NCBI RefSeq assembly: GCF_000504245.1
Contig: NZ_KI632509.1
Location: 805,723-869,722 of the forward strand
Length of the DNA stretch: 64,000 bases
Source: Haloechinothrix halophila YIM 93223
Lineage (GTDB): Bacteria; Actinomycetota; Actinomycetes; Mycobacteriales; Pseudonocardiaceae
Direction of reading: 5' to 3'
Shown here one piece after another: positions 8,190 to 15,938 of this stretch (within the stretch, counting starts at the first letter, position 1; each line of letters begins with the position of its first letter). Both the position numbers and the translations under genes were made by a program. The notes beneath the pieces were generated by a model that saw only the letters and a list, made by a program, of their open reading frames with translations, made no database searches and was not told the origin of the DNA.

Positions 8190-8837
8190 TCAGGCCATCG
8201 GCGTGCTCACCAGCAGGTGCGCCGACCGCCAACCAGACCCGCAGCGACGGTGGTCGACCAGTTCGAGATGTCCCGCCCGCAGCGCCTCGATGACGTCGTC
8301 CACCGGACGCACGGTGAAGCCGTGCTGTGTCACCGGCATCGACGCCATGACATCCGGGTCGGCCATCCCGATCACGAACCGGCCGCCCGGCGCGAGCACT
8401 CCGGCGACCTCGGTGAACGCGCGCTTCAGATCCTCGATGAAGTAAATCGTGTTCACCGTGATCGCGCCGTTGACGGAGGCGTCGTCAAGCGGCAGTTGCG
8501 ACATCGACGTCTCGTGCAGCTCAAGCGTGCCAGCATCGATCGCCCACGCGTACTTGCGTGTCGCCCGCGCGAGCATCGCGTCCGAGATCTCGACGCCGTG
8601 CACCGTGCCGGACTGCCCGACCCGCTCAAGCAGTTTGCCGAGCCCGGTTCCGCCGCCGAAGCCGATATCGGCGGCGACCGCGCCCGGTTTCAGATCGAGT
8701 GCCGCGATCGCTTCGGTGATCAGCTGCTCGTTGCGCCGGTTCAGCAACATGCCGGTGAGCGCGCCGCGCCTACCGCTCGGACGTGCCAACTGCTTCGCGA
8801 GCCCGCGCTCGAATGACTCTCGGAACCCCATGATCAT
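8190..8837 (-). CDS. class I SAM-dependent methyltransferase
   Basis: 215-aa methyltransferase. Motif I AADIGFGGGTGLGK lies near residues 53-66, followed by VHGVEISDAML and a TSMSQLPLDDASVNGAI block typical of UbiE/Methyltransf_11 proteins, then VLAPGGRFVIGMADP. The first codon (ATG 8837) overlaps the pabC stop as ATGA (8834-8837), implying translational coupling; a second ATG two codons later is also possible. Substrate unknown. Coupling to pabC suggests one transcript but not necessarily a role in folate synthesis. No membrane segment. Confidence 0.88.
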   Translation of the reverse strand: MIMGFRESFERGLAKQLARPSGRRGALTGMLLNRRNEQLITEAIAALDLKPGAVAADIGFGGGTGLGKLLERVGQSGTVHGVEISDAMLARATRKYAWAIDAGTLELHETSMSQLPLDDASVNGAITVNTIYFIEDLKRAFTEVAGVLAPGGRFVIGMADPDVMASMPVTQHGFTVRPVDDVIEALRAGHLELVDHRRCGSGWRSAHLLVSTPMA

Positions 8838-9679
8838 GGACGGTACTCGGATTCGTACGCCGCGACGAGTTCCGCGTGCAACTCCCGTGCGTCGGGCAGC
8901 CGTTCGCCGTCGAGCGTGTGCACCCTGGTGATCTCGCGGATCGACGACGTCAGGAACAACCCGTCCGCCGTCCGCAGGTCCTCGGTGCGCAGTGGTTCGA
9001 CCTTGGTGTGCCATCCTGCGCGCTGCGCGGCGCGGAACAGGGCCGCCTGCGATGTGCCTGGCAGGATGCCGATGCCAGCGGGAGGCGTGTAGAGCGTGCG
9101 GTCGCGCGCGATCACCACGCTCGACGTCGGCCCTTCCAGGACCGTGCCGTTCGTGGCGAGGAATATCGCGTCGTCCGCGCCGCGCCGGTTGGCCTCCCTG
9201 ATCGCGGCCATGTTCACGGCGTACGACAGCGACTTCGCGCCAAGCAGCAACCACGGTGCGCGTTCGGCGAGCCCCTCGTCGATGCCCCGGTCAAGCGTCA
9301 CGGCGGCGATGCCGGTGGCACGGGCCTGCGTGATCTTCTCGTCGACGTCCGTGCCGAGCGCGAACGCGAGCGGCTCGCCGGCAGGGTCAGAGCCACGGGT
9401 GCAGACCAGCTTGAGCGCCATCTCGCGGTCGCGTGGCCACCGTGCCAACACCTCGTCAACGGTGCGTTGCCATCGGTGGACATCCTGCTCCGGCAGGTCG
9501 AGCATCGCGGCGGAACGTCGCAGCCGGTCGAGGTGGGGTCGCAATTCGCGGGGATGGCCGTCCCGGACGAGAATCGTTTCGAACACCCCGTCGCCCCGCT
9601 GCAGCCCGAGGTCATCTGCTCGGATCTGGGGTGAAGTGGGATCCTCGACGGATCCATCGAGGAATACCAGAACGCGCAT
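8834..9679 (-). CDS. pabC: aminodeoxychorismate lyase / class IV aminotransferase
   Basis: 281-aa PLP enzyme of fold type IV. As an aminodeoxychorismate lyase it would release p-aminobenzoate and pyruvate for folate synthesis. It carries the N-terminal LGLQRGDGVFETI block (about residues 24-36), the PLP lysine in LLGAKSLSYAVNM near residue 150, and the cofactor-phosphate block TNGTVLEGPTSSV near 180. Branched-chain or D-amino-acid transaminases are alternatives within the fold, but the short length and the neighbourhood of ygfZ (folate-binding) favour PabC. It is divergent from ygfZ with 47 nt between starts and is coupled to the downstream methyltransferase. Confidence 0.85.
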   Translation of the reverse strand: MRVLVFLDGSVEDPTSPQIRADDLGLQRGDGVFETILVRDGHPRELRPHLDRLRRSAAMLDLPEQDVHRWQRTVDEVLARWPRDREMALKLVCTRGSDPAGEPLAFALGTDVDEKITQARATGIAAVTLDRGIDEGLAERAPWLLLGAKSLSYAVNMAAIREANRRGADDAIFLATNGTVLEGPTSSVVIARDRTLYTPPAGIGILPGTSQAALFRAAQRAGWHTKVEPLRTEDLRTADGLFLTSSIREITRVHTLDGERLPDARELHAELVAAYESEYRP

Positions 9680-9726
9680 AATAGTCAGGGTAGCTAGAAC
9701 CGGGGACCCAATATCGAGGAGCTATC

Positions 9727-10869
9727 GTGCAGTCTCCCGTGCTCGGGCGGCGGAGCGCAGTCGCCGCGCCCGAAGGACATCCAGAACACGGCGTTGCGTG
9801 GCACTTCGGCGATCCATTCGCCGAACAGCGGGCGGCGGTCAGGTCGGCGGCGATCATCGACAGATCGCACCGCCAGGTGCTCGCCGTCACCGGAAGTGAC
9901 CGATTGTCCTGGCTGCATCTCGTCATCTCGCAGCACGTCACGGAACTGCACGAGGGCAACGGCACCGAGGCGCTGATCCTGGACAGTCACGGCAGGGTGG
10001 AGTCGCACCTCGTGCTCGCCCACACCAAGCTGGGCGGGGAGCCAACCGTACTGCTGGACACCGACTTCGGCGCTGAGATCACCAGCGCGTTGCCCAAGGG
10101 CGGTGGCACCCAGTCATTGCTCGAGTATCTGGACGCGATGCGGTTCTGGTCCGACGTCGCGGTGGCCGACGTCACCGAGGACTGGGCACTGCTGACGCTG
10201 CTCGGCCCGCACGCGGATGCGGTCATCGACGAGCTTGACCTTGACCTCGACCTTGACTCCGAGCGGTACGCCGTCGCGTCGGGGTCCGGCATCGTCGCGC
10301 GCAGGGCGCCAGGGCCAGCGCCCGGCGGCATCGACCTCTTCGTGCCACGTGCTGAGCTGCTCTCCTGGTGGGAGCGGCTGGTGGATGCTGGTGCGCGCGA
10401 GGCGGGGAGCTGGGCGTTCGACGCGCTGCGGGTGGAGTCGATGCGGCCACGAAGAGGCGTGGACACCGACGAGCGCACCATTCCGCACGAGGTCGGCTGG
10501 ATCGGGAGCGCGGCGCACGTCGCCAAGGGCTGCTACCGGGGCCAGGAGACGGTGTCGAAGGTGTTCAACGTCGGCAGGCCGCCGAGGAACATGCTGCTGC
10601 TGCACATCGACGGTTCACAGGAGATCTACCCCGAGACGGGTGATCCGGTGCTGCACAAGGACCGCACCGTCGGCAGGGTCGGCACCGTGGTGCAGCACTA
10701 CGAGCTCGGCCCGATCGCGCTGGCGCTGATCAAGCGTTCAGTACCTGCCGACGCCGAACTGTTCGCAGGTCAAGGTGATCGGATGGCGCAGGCGGCTATC
10801 GACCCGGACTCCGTACCGGAGGAAGGTCCGGCTCCTGGCAGGACCGCGGTGCACCGGTTGCGTGGGTGA
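9727..10869 (+). CDS. ygfZ: folate-binding protein YgfZ (GcvT-like)
   Basis: 380-aa tetrahydrofolate-binding protein related to the glycine-cleavage T protein, thought to support iron-sulfur enzyme maturation or repair. The diagnostic motif K-G-C-Y-x-G-Q-E (KGCYRGQE) is at about residues 267-274. The N-terminal half has the GcvT-type VTGSDRLSWLHLVISQ block, and GRVGTVVQHYELGPIALALIK forms the C-terminal barrel. GTG 9727 is preceded by GAGGAGC. It shares a short divergent promoter region with pabC. M. tuberculosis has the same ygfZ-pabC pair next to DUF3073. Confidence 0.92.
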   Translation: MQSPVLGRRSAVAAPEGHPEHGVAWHFGDPFAEQRAAVRSAAIIDRSHRQVLAVTGSDRLSWLHLVISQHVTELHEGNGTEALILDSHGRVESHLVLAHTKLGGEPTVLLDTDFGAEITSALPKGGGTQSLLEYLDAMRFWSDVAVADVTEDWALLTLLGPHADAVIDELDLDLDLDSERYAVASGSGIVARRAPGPAPGGIDLFVPRAELLSWWERLVDAGAREAGSWAFDALRVESMRPRRGVDTDERTIPHEVGWIGSAAHVAKGCYRGQETVSKVFNVGRPPRNMLLLHIDGSQEIYPETGDPVLHKDRTVGRVGTVVQHYELGPIALALIKRSVPADAELFAGQGDRMAQAAIDPDSVPEEGPAPGRTAVHRLRG

Positions 10870-10906
10870 GTGCTCGCTATCACATGATCGGCACCGCCAT
10901 CCGCGT

Positions 10907-10912
10907 GATAAT
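10907..10912 (+). promoter_or_regulatory. candidate -10 element (GATAAT) before the RsiG-like gene
   Basis: GATAAT ends 8 nt before ATG 10921 with no ribosome-binding site between, suggesting a leaderless transcript for the RsiG-like gene, separate from ygfZ transcription. Confidence 0.45.
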
Positions 10913-10920
10913 GCGGCTGG

Positions 10921-11508
10921 ATGCTTGGCATCGGCCGTTACCTGGAGCACGATGTCGGCGTGATTGAAGTCCGCCCCGGCGGCAGGCGCCGCATCGACCG
11001 GGTGCTCGCCGCTGACTACGTCCGTGACCTGGAGCGCCTGAGCCTTGCCGAGCTGCGGGCACGGCGTGACGAGGCCGCGCAGGAGGAGACGGACTTGTCG
11101 TATCTGCGGCGGCTGCTGCACGCGCGGATCGACATCGTGCGCGCCGAGCAGCGCAGGCGCAGCAGCGGTGGGTCGGGCGACGTCGTCGAGCAGCTTGCCG
11201 AGATCCTTGCCGATGACGCGGTGGGTACGGCGGGCAGGCATCAGTCGCTTGAGCCGTCCCGAGTGGGCGACCGCAGGCGGCTCGGCGAGTCGTTGGTCGC
11301 CGACGCGGGACTGTCTAATGTCGGATCGCTGTCCGACGAGGCGCTCGAGCACAGCCTCGACACCTTCACCGAAGAGGAGCGCTCGGTATCCGGCAGGCGG
11401 CGCGAGGTGCAGGCCGTCGTCGACACGCTGAACTCCGAGATCGCGGGCCGCTACGCACACGGCGCCGCGTCGGTGGACGATCTGCTCGCCGCGGAGCGCG
11501 ACAGCTGA
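10921..11508 (+). CDS. RsiG-like putative c-di-GMP-binding anti-sigma factor
   Basis: 195-aa helical protein of the group annotated as aerial-mycelium-formation protein/RsiG. In Streptomyces RsiG holds the sigma factor WhiG when bound to cyclic di-GMP, through two copies of E-x3-S-x2-R-x3-Q-x3-D on an antiparallel coiled coil. Here the second copy is complete: E153, S157, R160, Q164, D168. The first is E56, S60, R63, H67, D71, with His replacing Gln. Both lie in predicted long helices (about 35-80 and 138-178) joined by a variable linker. No whiG-like gene is in the window. Ligand binding is inferred from the motifs. The downstream neighbour is convergent, 4 nt away. Confidence 0.78.
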   Translation: MLGIGRYLEHDVGVIEVRPGGRRRIDRVLAADYVRDLERLSLAELRARRDEAAQEETDLSYLRRLLHARIDIVRAEQRRRSSGGSGDVVEQLAEILADDAVGTAGRHQSLEPSRVGDRRRLGESLVADAGLSNVGSLSDEALEHSLDTFTEEERSVSGRRREVQAVVDTLNSEIAGRYAHGAASVDDLLAAERDS

Positions 11509-11512
11509 GCCG

Positions 11513-12418
11513 CTAGTTGAAGCGCTCGCGGGCGGCCAGCTCGCCCCAGTAGTCGCGCAGCCCGGTGAACAGGTCCGTCAGTTCCTCGACGTCGCCGGAT
11601 TCCAGCGCGTCCAGGATGCTGTGTACCTCCTCGGCGGAGGTATCCGACTCGAGCAGCGGGTCGGTGATGAGCTGCACCAGCCCGCCGTAGTCCAGCTCGA
11701 CGGCCGAGTTGGCGTCGAACGCGGCGAGCCATCGATCGGTGTCGACGAGCACCTTCGTCGGCCCTTGATCGCCGAGCACGTTCTCGGCGAGGTCGCGTGC
11801 CTTGGCGACCCTGCGGCGCGCGTCACTCATCGCGACTCGCCAGGACATCTCCCGCTCGGGGTCGTCCATGCCGGTGCCGAGGTTGAGCACACGCTGCTCG
11901 GGGTCGACCAGCGTGAACCACGGCAGCGGGATGGTCCAGGTGACCGACAACACGTGCAACGCGGCGGAGTGCACCTGACCGAGCGCCGCGGCCGCGCGGG
12001 CGCGCGCCCCTTCCAGGTTGATCTCGTTGGCGTCGAGCACCGCGGCCCGCAGCGCGGGGTGGGAGTCGTCGAGGAACGACGTCAGCGCCGCCGCCGAACG
12101 CGGGCGGAGCTCAAGCGGGCACACCAGTGGGCCGGGCCCGACCGTGACGCCTTCCGTCGTCGGCACATCCTCTGGCCGCAGCACCAGGACGTCGGTGAGC
12201 CCGCTCGGCGCGGGCCTGCCGTCCGCGAGCTCGGCCGGGAGCAGCCGGGGCGGCTTGGCGAGTTGTGATTTGAGCCACATGTGCTCTTCGTGTGCGATCG
12301 AGTTCGCTCGAGTCATCGTCGCGTGCTCGACCGCGGCGACCAGCCGTTCGTCCGGCGGATCACCGAAAGCCGATAGTGGCTCGTAGACACGGAGGTAGGC
12401 ACTGAACGGGCGGGGCAC
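11513..12418 (-). CDS. hypothetical protein, about 301 aa
   Basis: I recognise only a conserved actinobacterial hypothetical. The start is placed at GTG 12418 (VPRPFSAYLRVYEPL...), where a family-like sequence begins; the frame continues upstream but that part is low-quality. The protein is soluble, Leu/Ala/Asp-rich, with HEEHMWLKSQL near residue 50, a conserved-looking block WTIPLPWFTLVDPEQR near residue 185 and an acidic C-terminal third. No signal peptide or membrane helix. It is convergent with the RsiG-like gene and divergent from DUF3073. Function unknown. Confidence 0.7.
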   Translation of the reverse strand: MPRPFSAYLRVYEPLSAFGDPPDERLVAAVEHATMTRANSIAHEEHMWLKSQLAKPPRLLPAELADGRPAPSGLTDVLVLRPEDVPTTEGVTVGPGPLVCPLELRPRSAAALTSFLDDSHPALRAAVLDANEINLEGARARAAAALGQVHSAALHVLSVTWTIPLPWFTLVDPEQRVLNLGTGMDDPEREMSWRVAMSDARRRVAKARDLAENVLGDQGPTKVLVDTDRWLAAFDANSAVELDYGGLVQLITDPLLESDTSAEEVHSILDALESGDVEELTDLFTGLRDYWGELAARERFN

Positions 12419-12572
12419 AGACGAATCGTGACACGGAGTGTGGCCGTCTTGCTGCCCCGGGCGGCCAAAGGTGGCAATTTCGCGATGTGTGGTGCCTTCC
12501 ACGCCATGCCGCGTCGCGTCCGCGAGGCATGACACGGTACGGTAGAGGACAGGAAATAGTTGTCGAGTCGAT

Positions 12573-12602
12573 GCGGGGCTGCCGTTCCCCCGGCTGCCCC
12601 GC
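12573..12602 (+). promoter_or_regulatory. GC-rich hairpin in the DUF3073 leader
   Basis: GCGGGGC (12573-12579) pairs with GCCCCGC (12596-12602), and inside it GCCG pairs with CGGC across a single T/T mismatch, leaving a 6-nt loop. It ends about 10 nt before the G-rich ribosome-binding site of DUF3073. No T-run follows, so it is more likely an mRNA structure affecting translation or stability than a terminator. Confidence 0.5.
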
Positions 12603-12624
12603 CCCTGTGTGAGGGGGTCGAGCC

Positions 12625-12807
12625 ATGGGGCGCGGCCGAGCGAAGGCCAAGCAGGCGAAGGTGGCCCGGGAGCTCAAGTACAGCACTCCCCCCACAGACC
12701 TTGAAGCCTTGCAGCGCGAACTGGCAGGCAAATCGCCTGACAAAGGCCAAGACGAGGACTGGTACTCCGACCCGTACGACGAATACGACGACGAGTACCG
12801 ACACTGA
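12625..12807 (+). CDS. DUF3073 family protein
   Basis: 60-aa protein beginning MGRGRAKAKQAKVARELKYS, the hallmark of the actinobacterial DUF3073 family (M. tuberculosis Rv0810c). The N-terminal half is strongly basic and the C-terminal half strongly acidic and Tyr-rich (DEDWYSDPYDEYDDEY), so it may fold on or bind nucleic acid. The role is unknown. AGGGGG lies about 8 nt before the ATG. It is bracketed by a leader hairpin (12573-12602) and a strong 3' hairpin (12819-12855), implying a short monocistronic transcript. In M. tuberculosis the family member neighbours purM; here several genes and an IS have come between. Confidence 0.93.
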   Translation: MGRGRAKAKQAKVARELKYSTPPTDLEALQRELAGKSPDKGQDEDWYSDPYDEYDDEYRH

Positions 12808-12818
12808 GTGCACCGCAG

Positions 12819-12855
12819 GCGCGAGGGGTGACCTTCTACAGGTCCTCCCTCGCGC
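12819..12855 (+). terminator. strong hairpin terminator after DUF3073
   Basis: GCGCGAGGG (12819-12827) pairs perfectly with CCCTCGCGC (12847-12855); within the loop ACCT pairs with AGGT. The stem is followed by TTGTGT, a weak T-tract usual in actinobacteria. It lies 11 nt after the DUF3073 stop and before the dehydrogenase ribosome-binding site. Confidence 0.7.
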
Positions 12856-12885
12856 TTGTGTCGTGCCCGCGGAACGGAGTGAGAG

Positions 12886-13755
12886 ATGACGGTGTCCGAC
12901 CAGATCAAGCGTGTCGGCGTAGTCGGGGCCGGGCTCATGGGCTCCGGCATCGCGGAGGTCAACGCGAAAGCAGGCCTCGACGTCACGGTCAGTGAGGTAT
13001 CCCAGCCGGCCCTCGATGCGGGTAAGGCGCGCATCGAGAAGTCGCTCCACCGCGCGGTACGCAGCGGCAAGTTGACCGAGTCCGACGCCGAGGCCGCGAA
13101 CGGCAGGTTGACCTTTACCTCAACGCTGGATGACTTCGCCGACCGCGATGTCATCATCGAAGCCGTCGTCGAGGACGAGCAGGCCAAGCTCGACGTCTTC
13201 CGCACCCTCGACAAGGTCGTCGAGCGCGAGGACGCCATCCTCGCCTCCAACACGTCGTCCATCCCGATCATGAAGCTGGGCATGGCGACCAACCGCCCCA
13301 CCCAGGTCGTCGGGGTGCACTTCTTCAACCCGGTGCCGGTGCTTCCGCTTGTCGAGCTGGTGCCCTCGCTGCTGACCGGTGAGGACACCGTCGAGCGGGC
13401 GCGTGCCTACGTCACCGACACGCTGAACAAGACCGTCATCCGCTCGCAGGACAGGGCTGGCTTCATCGTCAACGCCCTGCTCGTGCCGTACCTGCTGTCC
13501 GCGATCCGGATGTTCGAGTCCGGCTTCGCCTCCGCGGAGGACATCGACCGGGGTATGGAGCTCGGCACCGCGCACCCGATGGGTCCGCTGCGGCTGAGCG
13601 ACCTGATCGGCCTCGACACCATCAAGTCGATCACCGAGTCGATGTACGAGGAGTTCAAGGAGCCGCTGTACTCCGCCCCGCCGCTGCTGATGCGGATGGT
13701 CGACGCGGGCCTGCTCGGCAAGAAGACCGGGCGCGGCTTCTACGACTACCACTGA
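12886..13755 (+). CDS. 3-hydroxybutyryl-CoA dehydrogenase
   Basis: 289-aa NAD(P)-dependent 3-hydroxyacyl-CoA dehydrogenase that interconverts acetoacetyl-CoA and 3-hydroxybutyryl-CoA. The Rossmann motif GVVGAGLMGSGIAEV is near residues 11-25. The catalytic His is in VGVHFFNPVPVLPLVE near residue 145, and the C-terminal dimerisation domain has AGFIVNALLVPYL and HPMGPLRLSDLIGLD. Length is that of the stand-alone enzyme (FadB2/PaaH/Hbd). ATG 12886 follows GAGTGAGAG. No thiolase or crotonase neighbours are present, so the pathway (beta-oxidation, polyhydroxybutyrate or phenylacetate) cannot be told. Confidence 0.93.
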   Translation: MTVSDQIKRVGVVGAGLMGSGIAEVNAKAGLDVTVSEVSQPALDAGKARIEKSLHRAVRSGKLTESDAEAANGRLTFTSTLDDFADRDVIIEAVVEDEQAKLDVFRTLDKVVEREDAILASNTSSIPIMKLGMATNRPTQVVGVHFFNPVPVLPLVELVPSLLTGEDTVERARAYVTDTLNKTVIRSQDRAGFIVNALLVPYLLSAIRMFESGFASAEDIDRGMELGTAHPMGPLRLSDLIGLDTIKSITESMYEEFKEPLYSAPPLLMRMVDAGLLGKKTGRGFYDYH

Positions 13756-13816
13756 GGTGTTGGCCAGGGTGGTTGGCGACTCGCTTCGGTCGTGATCCGT
13801 TGGGACACTGAGTCCC

Positions 13817-14392
13817 ATGGATCTCCTCGACGCGCACGGCTACTCGATGGACCGGTTCGACCGGCTCGTGCGACGTATTGGTGATCGGTGGGACGCGCCG
13901 ACGCCGTGCACCGAGTGGTCGGTTCGCGATCTACTCAACCACCTCGTGTCCGAACAGCTCTGGGCGCCGTGGTTGCTCGACGGCGCAACGCTGGATGATG
14001 TGGGCGACCGGTTCGACGGCAATGTGCTCGGCATTGACCCGGTCACGGCGTGGGCGGATTCGAGTGCCGCGGCTCGGGCGGCGTTCCGTAAGCCTGGCGC
14101 GCTGGACGGCGACGTGTACGTGTCCGTCGGCATGATCGACGCCGTCGAGTACGGCTGGCAGATGACGACCGATCTCGCGGTCCACGGCTGGGACCTCGCC
14201 ATGGCGATCGGCGAGCCGCAGCCCATCACCGATGAGCTGGCGAACGAGCTCATCGCGCGGTTCGAGCCGTATGTCGACGCGTTGCAGGGCCACGGCATCT
14301 TCGAGCCGCCTGTCCGGGTTGGTGACGATGCCGCGCCCGCCGACCGGCTTGTCGCCTTGCTCGGCCGCGATCCCGCGTGGCAGCGATCGTGA
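13817..14392 (+). CDS. TIGR03086-type DinB-like protein (mycothiol-dependent isomerase fold)
   Basis: 191-aa protein with the N-terminal pattern PTPCTEWSVRDLLNHLVSEQ (about residues 28-47) typical of actinobacterial TIGR03086 metal-binding proteins, related to mycothiol-dependent maleylpyruvate isomerases. The His of NHL, and later acidic/His positions in DLAVHGWDLAMAIGE, are candidate zinc ligands of the four-helix DinB fold. It probably uses mycothiol or bacillithiol-like chemistry in detoxification, but the substrate is unknown. It is monocistronic, and its 3' end faces arfB across a palindrome that now carries an IS. Confidence 0.85.
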   Translation: MDLLDAHGYSMDRFDRLVRRIGDRWDAPTPCTEWSVRDLLNHLVSEQLWAPWLLDGATLDDVGDRFDGNVLGIDPVTAWADSSAAARAAFRKPGALDGDVYVSVGMIDAVEYGWQMTTDLAVHGWDLAMAIGEPQPITDELANELIARFEPYVDALQGHGIFEPPVRVGDDAAPADRLVALLGRDPAWQRS

Positions 14393-14480
14393 GCTCGAGC
14401 CGGACGCCAGGGTGTTCCAGCGGCGATGGTGTCGGGTAGGTGTAGCGGCGATCTTGAGGCGCTGTGGTCGCTATAGCAGC

Positions 14481-15893
14481 TGCCGTGTGTCTTGAGATGT
14501 CGGACGGTGGTGTGTCGGGACATGGCTGACACCTGAGTGCTGTGGCCAGACTTGCTGGTCATGGCGGAACAGGTGGTTGCTATGGAGATCCGGCTGTTGG
14601 TGGCGCTGGCCGGACGCCCAGGACAGGAACGGGTCAATGTCACCGCGTTGTGTGCCGAGCTCGGGATCTCGCGGGACACGTTCTACCGGTATCGACGCCG
14701 CTTCGACGGCCGTGGCCTGGAGGGGGTGCTGCCCCGGTCGCGGCGCCCACACCACTCGCCGGGCCAGACCCCGGACTGGCTGGAGGAGTTGATCGTGGCC
14801 ACGCGCCACGAACTCGACAGGCAGGGCTGGGACTGTGGGGCACGCTCGATCCGCTACCGGCTGCTGCGGCGCGGCATCAGCCCCTCGCCCACGGCGCGCA
14901 CGATCCATCGAGTGCTGGTGCGCCGCGGTGAGATCACCCCGGCGCCGCAGAAACGGCCCCGCTCGTCGTGGCGGCGGTTCGAGTTCGCCGAGCCGAACGG
15001 CTGCTGGCAGATCGACGGCACCGAATGGCACCTGGCCGACGGCACTCCCGCGGTGATCCTGCGGGTGCTCGACGACTGTTCCCGCAAAACGCTGGCCAGC
15101 AGGGCAGCAGTGAGCGAGAACGCCGCCGACGCCTGGGGCTGCATGCTCACCGCGCTGACCCGCCACGGACGCCCGGCGATCCTGCTCTCCGACGGCGGCG
15201 CGGCGTTCACCGCCCGCCACCGTGGCGGGTGGGCGGCATTCGAGGCCAACCTGCGCGCCCTGGCCATCACCCCCGCGGTCGCCAGCCCGCACCACCCACA
15301 AACCTGCGGCAAGAAGGAACGCGAATGGCAAACCCTGAAACGCTGGCTGCGTGCCCGCCCCACCGCGGCCAACCTGACCGAACTACAGCAGCAACTCGAC
15401 CTCTACGACGCCGCCTACAACGCGCTCCGACCCCACCAAGCCCTCGACGGACACACCCCCGACGAACGCTACGCCCAACGCCACACCACCAGCGACAACA
15501 ACGACGACACCCCACCCGCACCTCTGCCCCCACTACCAGTGGTGCGCGACGTCAAAGCCAGCACGACCGGCACGGTCGCCATCGGCCGCCACCAACAAGC
15601 CCAAGTCGGCATCCAATGGCAACACGCCCAGCTCACCGTATTCCGCGACGGCAACCGCGTCGCGATCTTCCACCGCGACCACCTCGTCCGCGCCCTCGAC
15701 GCCGACCCCAACCGCCGCTACCAACCCCTCGGCAGCCGACCCGGCCCACCACGACGACCACGCCTGGCCCTACCCAACTCCCCACTGCCCCACCCCCAAC
15801 TAGCCGAAGCGAGAAACCAACCCAACCACAAATGATCAGCGTACTGTCAGACATGTCCGGACACACGTGTCAGACATGTCCCGCCACACCACA
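14481..15893 (+). mobile_element. IS481-family insertion sequence, 1413 bp
   Basis: A complete element starting TG and ending CA, flanked by 14-bp direct repeats (target duplication). The ends are imperfect inverted repeats (left TGCCGTGTGTC..., right read inward TGTGGTGTGGC...; about 18 of 27 positions agree). Subterminal copies of a GGACATGKCTGA motif occur at 14518-14529 on the left and, inverted, at 15847-15858 and 15870-15881 on the right; these are plausible transposase-binding sites. It holds one transposase gene and looks intact. It disrupts no coding sequence. Confidence 0.85.
14561..15835 (+). CDS. IS481-family DDE transposase
   Basis: 424-aa transposase (from ATG 14561; an upstream in-frame GTG at 14537 would add eight residues). 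An N-terminal helix-turn-helix region contains VTALCAELGISRDTFYRYRRRF, followed by an rve integrase core. The catalytic triad is visible as Asp in WQIDGTEWHL, Asp in ILLSDGGAAF and Glu in CGKKEREWQTLK (about residues 150, 215 and 255). The C-terminal part contains HQALDGHTPDERY and a beta-rich domain ending in Pro/Arg-rich sequence. No frameshift or stop is seen, so it should be active. Confined to the insertion sequence. Confidence 0.93.
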   Translation: MAEQVVAMEIRLLVALAGRPGQERVNVTALCAELGISRDTFYRYRRRFDGRGLEGVLPRSRRPHHSPGQTPDWLEELIVATRHELDRQGWDCGARSIRYRLLRRGISPSPTARTIHRVLVRRGEITPAPQKRPRSSWRRFEFAEPNGCWQIDGTEWHLADGTPAVILRVLDDCSRKTLASRAAVSENAADAWGCMLTALTRHGRPAILLSDGGAAFTARHRGGWAAFEANLRALAITPAVASPHHPQTCGKKEREWQTLKRWLRARPTAANLTELQQQLDLYDAAYNALRPHQALDGHTPDERYAQRHTTSDNNDDTPPAPLPPLPVVRDVKASTTGTVAIGRHQQAQVGIQWQHAQLTVFRDGNRVAIFHRDHLVRALDADPNRRYQPLGSRPGPPRRPRLALPNSPLPHPQLAEARNQPNHK

Positions 15894-15938
15894 GTCGCTA
15901 TAGCAGCCACAGCGCCTCAAGATCGTCAACGAAAGCCC

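Larger units (their letters stand above)
14449..15925. repeat. 50-bp palindrome split by an insertion sequence
   Basis: CGATCTTGAGGCGCTGTGG at 14449-14467 is the exact reverse complement of 15907-15925. The 14-bp direct repeat GTCGCTATAGCAGC lies at 14467-14480 and again at 15894-15907. Removing the IS and one direct repeat rebuilds a near-perfect 50-bp palindrome whose centre contains GCTATAGC. The site lies between two convergent genes, so the original palindrome may have been a bidirectional terminator or a dispersed repeat. Confidence 0.85.
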
